From Hippophae tibetana (lineage: Eukaryota; Streptophyta; Magnoliopsida; Rosales; Elaeagnaceae), in contig CM072812.1 in the NCBI GenBank assembly GCA_037013495.1, positions 60,544,938-60,608,937 on the forward strand: a stretch of DNA of 64,000 nt, written 5' to 3'. A program made the position numbers and the translations under genes. Positions within the stretch are counted from its first letter, which is position 1. Each line of letters begins with the position of its first letter. This document shows positions 51,293 to 63,468 of the stretch, one piece after another. The notes under the pieces are model-generated. The model worked only from the letters and a program-made list of their open reading frames with translations, did not search any database and was not told where the DNA came from.

Positions 51293-53219
51293 GCCGTGTC
51301 GATGCACGATTTAATAATTTTAACAGTTTAACGTTGCAACCCCAATTAATAACTTCTTTATTTTTTAAACTGTGACATGCTGCAACAATCTGATTTTTTT
51401 GAAAATAAAAGATAGATTAACACACATAAAAAAAAGAACAAAAAAAGATACGAAGAATTTAAAGAAAAATACAATAGGAAATCCAAAACTTAAAACAACG
51501 ACAACAAAATGGATAGAAAACGCAAGGGATGAAGGATTAAATTTCTTTCTTTTTATTCTGAATTTTCTTTCCATAACGAAAAAAACAATGAAATAATTAA
51601 TGTTTTAAATCTAAAATTCAAAAATGGAAAAATGAAGACATATTACCTTTTTTTTGCCACCAAGGCTCTCATTCTAAATTATATGTAACCTTTAGGTGAA
51701 CAACCTAGTAACTCAACGAAATATTAACTATTGAATTGCAAAGAACGTGGTTAAGATGATTAATAAAGAATCCAATAGAAAATGAACCGAAAACAACGCA
51801 ATATGGTGAGAACAAAATTTATGACATCAGTAAGTTGTGTAAACAATGGAGTTTGGGTTCCAAAATGTTGAGAACAGAACTAATGCTTTGTTGCATTTTT
51901 AGAAATCGAAACGACCTTCCATATGATTTATTATAATAGCCGTGTCGATGCACGATTTAATAATTTTAACTGTTTAACGTTGCAACCCCAATTAATAACT
52001 TCTTTATTTTTTAAACTGTGACATGCTGCAACAATCTGATTTTTTTGAAAATAAAAGATAGATTAACACACATAAAAAAAGAGAACAAAAAAAAGATACG
52101 AAGAATTTAAAGAAAAATAAAAAAGGAAATCCAAAACTTAAAACAACGACAACAAAATGGATAGAAAACGCAAGGGATGAAGGATTAAATTTCTTTCTTT
52201 TTATTCTGAATTTTCTTTCCATAACGAAAAAAACAATGAAATAATTAATGTTTTAAATCTAAAATTCAAAAATGGAAAAATGAAGACATATTACCTTTTT
52301 TTTGCCACCAAGGCTCTCATTCTAAATTATATGTAACCTTTAGGTGAACAACCTAGTAACTCAACGAAATATTAACTATTGAATTGCAAAGAACGTGGTT
52401 AAGATGATTAATAAAGAATCCAATAGAAAATGAACCGAAAACAACGCAATATGGTGAGAACAAAATTTATTACATCAGTAAGTTGTGTAAACAATGGAGT
52501 TTGGGTTCCCAAATGTTGAGAATAGAACTAATGCTTTGTTGCATTTTTAGAAATCGAAACAACCTTCCATATGATTTATTATAATAGCCGTGTCGTTCCA
52601 CGATTTAAAAATTTTAACAGTTTACAATTAATAACTTCTTTATTTTTTAAACTGTGAGATGCTGCAACAATCTGATTTTTTTGAAAATAAAAGATAGATT
52701 AACACACATAAAAAAAAGAACAAAAAAAGATACGAAGAATTTAAAGAAAAATACAATAGGAAATCCAAAAATTAAAACAACGACAACAAAATGGATAGAA
52801 AACGCAAGGGATGAAGGATTAAATTTCTTTCTTTTTATTCTGAATTTTCATTCCATAACGAAAAAAACAATTAAATAATTAATGTTTTAAATCTAAAATT
52901 CAAAAATGGAAAAATGAAGACATATAACCTTTATATTGCCACCAAGGCTCTCATTCTAAATTATATGTAACCTTTAGCTGAAAAACCTAGAAACTCAATG
53001 AAATATTAACGATTGAATTGCAAAGAACGTGGTTAAGATGATTAATAAAGAATCCTATAGAAAAAGAACCGAAAAGAACACAATATGTTGAGACCAAAAT
53101 TTATGACATCAGTAAGTTTGTAAACAATGGAGTTTGGGTTCCCAAATGTAGAGAACAGAACTAATGCTTTGTTGCATTTTTAGAAATCGAAACGACCTTC
53201 CATATGATTTATTATAATA
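51293..53219 (+). repeat. Higher-order unit 6: X'-X''-Z (1927 bp)
   Basis: X' (51293, 646 bp) combines a Z-like A-rich tract ('aaaaaaaagaacaaaaaaag', 'acaatagg') with the X features 'aacttaaaac' and 'ctttccataac'. X'' (51939, 648 bp) has an X head and a tail with 'ttattacatc' and 'gaatagaac' but retains 'cctagtaactc'. The private 'ttttaactgtttaacg' (51964) is shared only with 60936. Z at 52587 has 'tcgttccacg' (52595). Confidence 0.88.
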
Positions 53220-54498
53220 GCCGTGTCGATGCACGATTTAATAATTTTAACAGTTTAACGTTGCAACCCCAATTAATAACTTCTTTATTTTTTAAACTGT
53301 GACATGCTGCAACAATCTGATTTTTTTGAAAATAAAAGATAGATTAACACAATTAAAAAAAGAGAACAAAAAAAAGATACGAAGAATTTAAAGAAAAATA
53401 AAAAAGGAAATCCAAAACTTAAAACAACGACAACAAAATGGATAGAAAACGCAAGGGATGAAGGATTAAATTTCTTTCTTTTTATTCTGAATTTTCTTTC
53501 CATAACGAAAAAAACAATGAAATAATTAATGTTTTAAATCTAAAATTCAAAAATGGAAAAATGAAGACATATTACCTTTTTTTTGCCACCAAGGCTCTCA
53601 TTCTAAATTATATGTAACCTTTAGGTGAACAACCTTAACTCAACGAAATATTAACTATTGAATTGCAAAGAACGTGGTTAAGATGATTAATAAAAAATCC
53701 AATAGAAAAAGAACCGAAAACAACGCAATATGGTGAGAACAAAATTTATTACATCAGTAAGTTGTGTAAACAATGGAGTTTGGGTTCCCAAATGTTGAGA
53801 ATAGAACTAATGCTTTGTTGCATTTTTAGAAATCGAAACGACCTTCCATATGATTTATTATAATAGCCGTGTCGTTGCACGATTTAAAAATTTTAACAGT
53901 TTACAATTAATAACTTCTTTATTTTTTAAACTGTGAGATGCTGCAACAATCTGATTTTTTTGAAAATAAAAGATAGATTAACACACATAAAAAAAAGAAC
54001 AAAAAAAGATACGAAGAATTTAAAGAAAAATACAATAGGAAATCCAAAAATTAAAACAACGACAACAAAATGGATAGAGAACGCAAGGGATGAAGGATTA
54101 AATTTCTTTCTTTTTATTCTGAATTTTCATTCCATAACGAAAAAAACAATTAAATAATTAATGTTTTAAATCTAAAATTCAAAAATGGAAAAATGAAGAC
54201 ATATAACCTTTATATTGCCACCAAGGCTCTCATTCTAAATTATATGTAACCTTTAGCTGAAAAACCTAGAAACTCAATGAAATATTAACGATTGAATTGC
54301 AAAGAACGTGGTTAAGATGATTAATAAAGAATCCTATAGAAAAAGAACCGAAAAGAACACAATATGTTGAGACCAAAATTTATGACATCAGTAAGTTTGT
54401 AAACAATGGAGTTTGGGTTCCCAAATGTAGAGAACAGAACTAATGCTTTGTTGCATTTTTAGAAATCGAAACGACCTTCCATATGATTTATTATAATA
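53220..54498 (+). repeat. Higher-order unit 7: Y-Z (1279 bp)
   Basis: Y at 53220 with 'acacaattaaaaaaagag', Z at 53866. Z carries the private 'atggatagagaac' (54070), found again only in the Z at 57705, which pairs this unit with unit 10. Confidence 0.9.
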
Positions 54499-55779
54499 GC
54501 CGTGTCGATGCACGATTTAATAATTTTAACAGTTTAACGTTGCAACCCCAATTAATAACTTCTTTATTTTTTAAACTGTGACATGCTGCAACAATCTGAT
54601 TTTTTTGAAAATAAAAGATAGATTAACACACATAAAAAAAGAGAACAAAAAAAAGATACGAAGAATTTAAAGAAAAATAAAAAAGGAAATCCAAAACTTA
54701 AAACAACGACAACAAAATGGATAGAAAACGCAAGGGATGAAGGATTAAATTTCTTTCTTTTTATTCTGAATTTTCTTTCCATAACGAAAAAAACAATGAA
54801 ATAATTAATGTTTTAAATCTAAAATTCAAAAATGGAAAAATGAAGACATATTACCTTTTTTTTGCCACCAAGGCTCTCATTCTAAATTATATGTAACCTT
54901 TAGGTGAACAACCTAGTAACTCAACGAAATATTAACTATTGAATTGCAAAGAACGTGGTTAAGATGATTAATAAAGAATCCAATAGAAAATGAACCGAAA
55001 ACAACGCAATATGGTGAGAACAAAATTTATTACATCAGTAAGTTGTGTAAACAATGGAGTTTGGGTTCCCAAATGTTGAGAATAGAACTAATGCTTTGTT
55101 GCATTTTTAGAAATCGAAACAACCTTCCATATGATTTATTATAATAGCCGTGTCGTTGCACGATTTAAAAATTTTAACAGTTTACAATTAATAACTTCTT
55201 TATTTTTTAAACTGTGAGATGCTGCAACAATCTGATTTTTTTTAAAATAAAAGATAGATTAACACACATAAAAAAAAGAACAAAAAAAGATACGAAGAAT
55301 TTAAAGAAAAATACAATAGGAAATCCAAAAATTAAAACAACGACAACAAAATGGATAGAAAACGCAAGGGATGAAGGATTAAATTTCTTTCTTTTTATTC
55401 TGAATTTTCATTCCATAACGAAAAAAACAATTAAATAATTAATGTTTTAAATCTAAAATTCAAAAATGGAAAAATGAAGACATATAACCTTTATATTGCC
55501 ACCAAGGCTCTCATTCTAAATTATATGTAACCTTTAGCTGAAAAACCTAGAAACTCAATGAAATATTAACGATTGAATTGCAAAGAACGTGGTTAAGATG
55601 ATTAATAAAGAATCCTATAGAAAAAGAACCGAAAAGAACACAATATGTTGAGACCAAAATTTATGACATCAGTAAGTTTGTAAACAATGGAGTTTGGGTT
55701 CCCAAATGTAGAGAACAGAACTAATGCTTTGTTGCATTTTTAGAAATCGAAACGACCTTCCATATGATTTATTATAATA
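54499..55779 (+). repeat. Higher-order unit 8: X''-Z (1281 bp)
   Basis: X'' (54499, 648 bp) has an X head and the mixed tail, here without 'aactgttt'. Z at 55147 has 'attttttttaaaat' (55235) in place of 'attttttttgaaaat'. Confidence 0.88.
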
Positions 55780-57058
55780 GCCGTGTCGATGCACGATTTA
55801 ATAATTTTAACAGTTTAACGTTGCAACCCCAATTAATAACTTCTTTATTTTTTAAACTGTGACATGCTGCAACAATCTGATTTTTTTGAAAATAAAAGAT
55901 AGATTAACACAATTAAAAAAAGAGAACAAAAAAAAGATACGAAGAATTTAAAGAAAAATAAAAAAGGAAATCCAAAACTTAAAACAACGACAACAAAATG
56001 GATAGAAAACGCAAGGGATGAAGGATTAAATTTCTTTCTTTTTATTCTGAATTTTCTTTCCATAACGAAAAAAACAATGAAATAATTAATGTTTTAAATC
56101 TAAAATTCAAAAATGGAAAAATGAAGACATATTACCTTTTTTTTGCCACCAAGGCTCTCATTCTAAATTATATGTAACCTTTAGGTGAACAACCTTAACT
56201 CAACGAAATATTAACTATTGAATTGCAAAGAACGTGGTTAAGATGATTAATAAAAAATCCAATAGAAAAAGAACCGAAAACAACGCAATATGGTGAGAAC
56301 AAAATTTATTACATCAGTAAGTTGTGTAAACAATGGAGTTTGGGTTCCCAAATGTTGAGAATAGAACTAATGCTTTGTTGCATTTTTAGAAATCGAAACG
56401 ACCTTCCATATGATTTATTATAATAGCCGTGTCGTTGCACGATTTAAAAATTTTAACAGTTTACAATTAATAACTTCTTTATTTTTTAAACTGTGAGATG
56501 CTGCAACAATCTGATTTTTTTGAAAATAAAAGATAGATTAACACACATAAAAAAAAGAACAAAAAAAGATACGAAGAATTTAAAGAAAAATACAATAGGA
56601 AATCCAAAAATTAAAACAACGACAACAAAATGGATAGAAAACGCAAGGGATGAAGGATTAAATTTCTTTCTTTTTATTCTGAATTTTCATTCCATAACGA
56701 AAAAAACAATTAAATAATTAATGTTTTAAATCTAAAATTCAAAAATGGAAAAATGAAGACATATAACCTTTATATTGCCACCAAGGCTCTCATTCTAAAT
56801 TATATGTAACCTTTAGCTGAAAAACCTAGAAACTCAATGAAATATTAACGATTGAATTGCAAAGAACGTGGTTAAGATGATTAATAAAGAATCCTATAGA
56901 AAAAGAACCGAAAAGAACACAATATGTTGAGACCAAAATTTATGACATCAGTAAGTTTGTAAACAATGGAGTTTGGGTTCCCAAATGTAGAGAACAGAAC
57001 TAATGCTTTGTTGCATTTTTAGAAATCGAAACGACCTTCCATATGATTTATTATAATA
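55780..57058 (+). repeat. Higher-order unit 9: Y-Z (1279 bp)
   Basis: Y at 55780 and Z at 56426. I saw no private change, so this is close to the consensus Y-Z unit. Confidence 0.9.
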
Positions 57059-58337
57059 GCCGTGTCGATGCACGATTTAATAATTTTAACAGTTTAACGT
57101 TGCAACCCCAATTAATAACTTCTTTATTTTTTAAACTGTGACATGCTGCAACAATCTGATTTTTTTGAAAATAAAAGATAGATTAACACAATTAAAAAAA
57201 GAGAACAAAAAAAAGATACGAAGAATTTAAAGAAAAATAAAAAAGGAAATCCAAAACTTAAAACAACGACAACAAAATGGATAGAAAACGCAAGGGATGA
57301 AGGATTAAATTTCTTTCTTTTTATTCTGAATTTTCTTTCCATAACGAAAAAAACAATGAAATAATTAATGTTTTAAATCTAAAATTCAAAAATGGAAAAA
57401 TGAAGACATATTACCTTTTTTTTGCCACCAAGGCTCTCATTCTAAATTATATGTAACCTTTAGGTGAACAACCTTAACTCAACGAAATATTAACTATTGA
57501 ATTGCAAAGAACGTGGTTAAGATGATTAATAAAAAATCCAATAGAAAAAGAACCGAAAACAACGCAATATGGTGAGAACAAAATTTATTACATCAGTAAG
57601 TTGTGTAAACAATGGAGTTTGGGTTCCCAAATGTTGAGAATAGAACTAATGCTTTGTTGCATTTTTAGAAATCGAAACGACCTTCCATATGATTTATTAT
57701 AATAGCCGTGTCGTTGCACGATTTAAAAATTTTAACAGTTTACAATTAATAACTTCTTTATTTTTTAAACTGTGAGATGCTGCAACAATCTGATTTTTTT
57801 GAAAATAAAAGATAGATTAACACACATAAAAAAAAGAACAAAAAAAGATACGAAGAATTTAAAGAAAAATACAATAGGAAATCCAAAAATTAAAACAACG
57901 ACAACAAAATGGATAGAGAACGCAAGGGATGAAGGATTAAATTTCTTTCTTTTTATTCTGAATTTTCATTCCATAACGAAAAAAACAATTAAATAATTAA
58001 TGTTTTAAATCTAAAATTCAAAAATGGAAAAATGAAGACATATAACCTTTATATTGCCACCAAGGCTCTCATTCTAAATTATATGTAACCTTTAGCTGAA
58101 AAACCTAGAAACTCAATGAAATATTAACGATTGAATTGCAAAGAACGTGGTTAAGATGATTAATAAAGAATCCTATAGAAAAAGAACCGAAAAGAACACA
58201 ATATGTTGAGACCAAAATTTATGACATCAGTAAGTTTGTAAACAATGGAGTTTGGGTTCCCAAATGTAGAGAACAGAACTAATGCTTTGTTGCATTTTTA
58301 GAAATCGAAACGACCTTCCATATGATTTATTATAATA
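57059..58337 (+). repeat. Higher-order unit 10: Y-Z (1279 bp)
   Basis: Y at 57059 and Z at 57705. Z has 'atggatagagaac' (57909), shared with unit 7, 3839 bp (six monomers) upstream. Confidence 0.9.
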
Positions 58338-60264
58338 GCCGTGTCGATGCACGATTTAATAATTTTAACAGTTTAACGTTGCAACCCCAATTAATAACTT
58401 CTTTATTTTTTAAACTGTGACATGCTGCAACAATCTGATTTTTTTGAAAATAAAAGATAGATTAACACACATAAAAAAAGAGAACAAAAAAAAGATACGA
58501 AGAATTTAAAGAAAAATAAAAAAGGAAATCCAAAACTTAAAACAACGACAACAAAATGGATAGAAAACGCAAGGGATGAAGGATTAAATTTCTTTCTTTT
58601 TATTCTGAATTTTCTTTCCATAACGAAAAAAACAATGAAATAATTAATGTTTAAAATCTAAAATTCAAAAATGGAAAAATGAAGACATATTACCTTTTTT
58701 TTGCCACCAAGGCTCTCATTCTAAATTATATGTAACCTTTAGGTGAACAACCTAGTAACTCAACCAAATATTAACTATTGAATTGCAAAGAACGTGGTTA
58801 AGATGATTAATAAAGAATCCAATAGAAAATGAACTGAAAACAACGCAATATGGTGAGAACAAAATTTATGACATCAGTAAGTTGTGTAAACAATGGAGTT
58901 TGGGTTCCAAAATGTTGAGAACAGAACTAATGCTTTGTTGCATTTTTAGAAATCGAAACGACCTTCCATATGATTTATTATAATAGCCGTGTCGATGCAC
59001 GATTTAATAATTTTAACAGTTTAACGTTGCAACCCCAATTAATAACTTCTTTATTTTTTAAACTGTGACATGCTGCAACAATCTGATTTTTTTGAAAATA
59101 AAAGATAGATTAACACAATTAAAAAAAGAGAACAAAAAAAAGATACGAAGAATTTAAAGAAAAATAAAAAAGGAAATCCAAAACTTAAAACAACGACAAC
59201 AAAATGGATAGAAAACGCAAGGGATGAAGGATTAAATTTCTTTCTTTTTATTCTGAATTTTCTTTCCATAACGAAAAAAACAATGAAATAATTAATGTTT
59301 TAAATCTAAAATTCAAAAATGGAAAAATGAAGACATATTACCTTTTTTTTGCCACCAAGGCTCTCATTCTAAATTATATGTAACCTTTAGGTGAACAACC
59401 TTAACTCAACGAAATATTAACTATTGAATTGCAAAGAACGTGGTTAAGATGATTAATAAAAAATCCAATAGAAAAAGAACCGAAAACAACGCAATATGGT
59501 GAGAACAAAATTTATTACATCAGTAAGTTGTGTAAACAATGGAGTTTGGGTTCCCAAATGTTGAGAATAGAACTAATGCTTTGTTGCATTTTTAGAAATC
59601 GAAACGACCTTCCATATGATTTATTATAATAGCCGTGTCGTTGCACGATTTAAAAATTTTAACAGTTTACAATTAATAACTTCTTTATTTTTTAAACTGT
59701 GAGATGCTGCAACATTCTGATTTTTTTGAAAACAAAAGATAGATTAACACACATAAAAAAAAGAACAAAAAAAGATACGAAGAATTTAAAGAAAAATACA
59801 ATAGGAAATCCAAAAATTAAAACAACGACAACAAAATGGATAGAAAACGCAAGGGATGAAGGATTAAATTTCTTTCTTTTTATTCTGAATTTTCATTCCA
59901 TAACGAAAAAAACAATTAAATAATTAATGTTTTAAATCTAAAATTCAAAAATGGAAAAATGAAGACATATAACCTTTATATTGCCACCAAGGCTCTCATT
60001 CTAAATTATATGTAACCTTTAGCTGAAAAACCTAGAAACTCAATGAAATATTAACGATTGAATTGCAAAGAACGTGGTTAAGATGATTAATAAAGAATCC
60101 TATAGAAAAAGAACCGAAAAGAACACAATATGTTGAGACCAAAATTTATGACATCAGTAAGTTTGTAAACAATGGAGTTTGGGTTCCCAAATGTAGAGAA
60201 CAGAACTAATGCTTTGTTGCATTTTTAGAAATCGAAACGACCTTCCATATGATTTATTATAATA
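58338..60264 (+). repeat. Higher-order unit 11: X-Y-Z (1927 bp)
   Basis: X at 58338 carries 'ctcaaccaaat' (58760), shared with unit 3 at offset 12178. Y at 58986, Z at 59632. Z has 'aacattctga' (59711) and 'gaaaacaaaag' (59728). Confidence 0.9.
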
Positions 60265-62191
60265 GCCGTGTCGATGCACGATTTAATAATTTTAACAGTT
60301 TAACGTTGCAACCCCAATTAATAACTTCTTTATTTTTTAAACTGTGACATGCTGCAACAATCTGATTTTTTTGAAAATAAAAGATAGATTAACACACATA
60401 AAAAAAAGAACAAAAAAAGATACGAAGAATTTAAAGAAAAATACAATAGGAAATCCAAAACTTAAAACAACGACAACAAAATGGATAGAAAACGCAAGGG
60501 ATGAAGGATTAAATTTCTTTCTTTTTATTCTGAATTTTCTTTCCATAACGAAAAAAACAATGAAATAATTAATGTTTTAAATCTAAAATTCAAAAATGGA
60601 AAAATGAAGACATATTACCTTTTTTTTGCCACCAAGGCTCTCATTCTAAATTATATGTAACCTTTAGGTGAACAACCTAGTAACTCAACGAAATATTAAC
60701 TATTGAATTGCAAAGAACGTGGTTAAGATGATTAATAAAGAATCCAATAGAAAATGAACCGAAAACAACGCAATATGGTGAGAACAAAATTTATGACATC
60801 AGTAAGTTGTGTAAACAATGGAGTTTGGGTTCCAAAATGTTGAGAACAGAACTAATGCTTTGTTGCATTTTTAGAAATCGAAACGACCTTCCATATGATT
60901 TATTATAATAGCCGTGTCGATGCACGATTTAATAATTTTAACTGTTTAACGTTGCAACCCCAATTAATAACTTCTTTATTTTTTAAACTGTGACATGCTG
61001 CAACAATCTGATTTTTTTGAAAATAAAAGATAGATTAACACACATAAAAAAAGAGAACAAAAAAAAGATACGAAGAATTTAAAGAAAAATAAAAAAGGAA
61101 ATCCAAAACTTAAAACAACGACAACAAAATGGATAGAAAACGCAAGGGATGAAGGATTAAATTTCTTTCTTTTTATTCTGAATTTTCTTTCCATAACGAA
61201 AAAAACAATGAAATAATTAATGTTTTAAATCTAAAATTCAAAAATGGAAAAATGAAGACATATTACCTTTTTTTTGCCACCAAGGCTCTCATTCTAAATT
61301 ATATGTAACCTTTAGGTGAACAACCTAGTAACTCAACGAAATATTAACTATTGAATTGCAAAGAACGTGGTTAAGATGATTAATAAAGAATCCAATAGAA
61401 AATGAACCGAAAACAACGCAATATGGTGAGAACAAAATTTATTACATCAGTAAGTTGTGTAAACAATGGAGTTTGGGTTCCCAAATGTTGAGAATAGAAC
61501 TAATGCTTTGTTGCATTTTTAGAAATCGAAACGACCTTCCATATGATTTGTTATAATAGCCGTGTCGTTGCACGATTTAAAAATTTTAACAGTTTACAAT
61601 TAATAACTTCTTTATTTTTTAAACTGTGAGATGCTGCAACAATCTGATTTTTTTGAAAATAAAAGATAGATTAACACACATAAAAAAAAGAACAAAAAAA
61701 GATACGAAGAATTTAAAGAAAAATACAATAGGAAATCCAAAAATTAAAACAACGACAACAAAATGGATAGAAAACGCAAGGGATGAAGGATTAAATTTCT
61801 TTCTTTTTATTCTGAATTTTCATTCCATAACGAAAAAAACAATTAAATAATTAATGTTTTAAATCTAAAATTCAAAAATACAAAAATGAAGACATATAAC
61901 CTTTATATTGCCACCAAGGCTCTCATTCTAAATTATATGTAACCTTTAGCTGAAAAACCTAGAAACTCAATGAAATATTAACGATTGAATTGCAAAGAAC
62001 GTGGTTAAGATGATTAATAAAGAATCCTATAGAAAAAGAACCGAAAAGAACACAATATGTTGAGACCAAAATTTATGACATCAGTAAGTTTGTAAACAAT
62101 GGAGTTTGGGTTCCCAAATGTAGAGAACAGAACTAATGCTTTGTTGCATTTTTAGAAATCGAAACGACCTTCCAGATGATTTATTATAATA
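60265..62191 (+). repeat. Higher-order unit 12: X'-X''-Z (1927 bp)
   Basis: X' at 60265, X'' at 60911, Z at 61559; sister of unit 6 at constant offset 8972, including 'ttttaactgtttaacg' (60936). Private: 'atgatttgttat' (61545) and 'aaaaatacaaaaatg' (61873). The end of Z has 'ttccagatgattta' (62170), which removes CATATG. Confidence 0.88.
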
Positions 62192-63468
62192 GCCGTGTCG
62201 ATGCACGATTTAATAATTTTAACAGTTTAACGTTGCAACCCCAATTAATAACTTCTTTATTTTTTAAACTGTGACATGCTGCAACAATCTGATTTTTTTG
62301 AAAATAAAAGATAGATTAACACACATAAAAAAAAGAACAAAAAAAGATACGAAGAATTTAAAGAAAAATACAATAGGAAATCCAAAAATTAAAACAACGA
62401 CAACAAAATGGATAGAAACCGCAAGGGATGAAGGATTAAATTTCTTTCTTTTTATTCTGAATTTTCACTCAAGAATGCAAAAAACATTTAAATAAATATT
62501 GTTTTAAATCTAAAATTCAAAAATAAAAAAATGAAGACATATAACCTTTTTTTTGCCACCAAGGCTCTCATTCTAAATTATATGTAACCTTTAGGTGAAC
62601 AACCTTAACTCAACGAAATATTAACTATTGAATTGCAAAGAACGTGGTTAAGATGATTAATAAAAAATCCAATAGAAAAAGAACCGAAAACAACGCAATA
62701 TGGTGAGAACAAAATTTATTACATCAGTAAGTTGTGTAAACAATGGAGTTTGGGTTCCCAAATGTTGAGAATAGAACTAATGCTTTGTTGCATTTTTAGA
62801 AATCGAAACGACCTTCCATATGATTTATTATAATAGCCGTGTCGTTGCACGATTTAAAAATTTTAACAGTTTACAATTAATAACTTCTTTATTTTTTAAA
62901 CTGTGAGATGCTGCAACAATCTGATTTTTTTGAAAATAAAAGATAGATTAACACACATAAAAAAAAGAACAAAAAAAGATACGAAGAATTTAAAGAAAAA
63001 TACAATAGGAAATCCAAAAATTAAAACAACGACAACAAAATGGATAGAAAACGCAAGGGATGAAGGATTAAATTTCTTTCTTTTTATTCTGAATTTTCAT
63101 TCCATAACGAAAAAAACAATTAAATAATTAATGTTTTAAATCTAAAATTCAAAAATGGAAAAATGAAGACATATAACCTTTATATTGCCACCAAGGCTCT
63201 CATTCTAAATTATATGTAACCTTTAGCTGAAAAACCTAGAAACTCAATGAAATATTAACGATTGAATTGCAAAGAACGTGGTTAAGATGATTAATAAAGA
63301 ATCCTATAGAAAAAGAACCGAAAAGAACACAATATGTTGAGACCAAAATTTATGACATCAGTAAGTTTGTAAACAATGGAGTTTGGGTTCCCAAATGTAG
63401 AGAACAGAACTAATGCTTTGTTGCATTTTTAGAAATCGAAACGACCTTCCAGATGATTTATTATAATA
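62192..63468 (+). repeat. Higher-order unit 13: W-Z (1277 bp)
   Basis: W (62192, 644 bp) is like 50014, with 'gaaaccgc' (62415) and the 'cactcaagaatgc' cassette. Z at 62836 ends with the same 'ttccagatgattta' (63447) as the Z before it, so W-Z has been duplicated in tandem with that mutation included. Confidence 0.9.
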
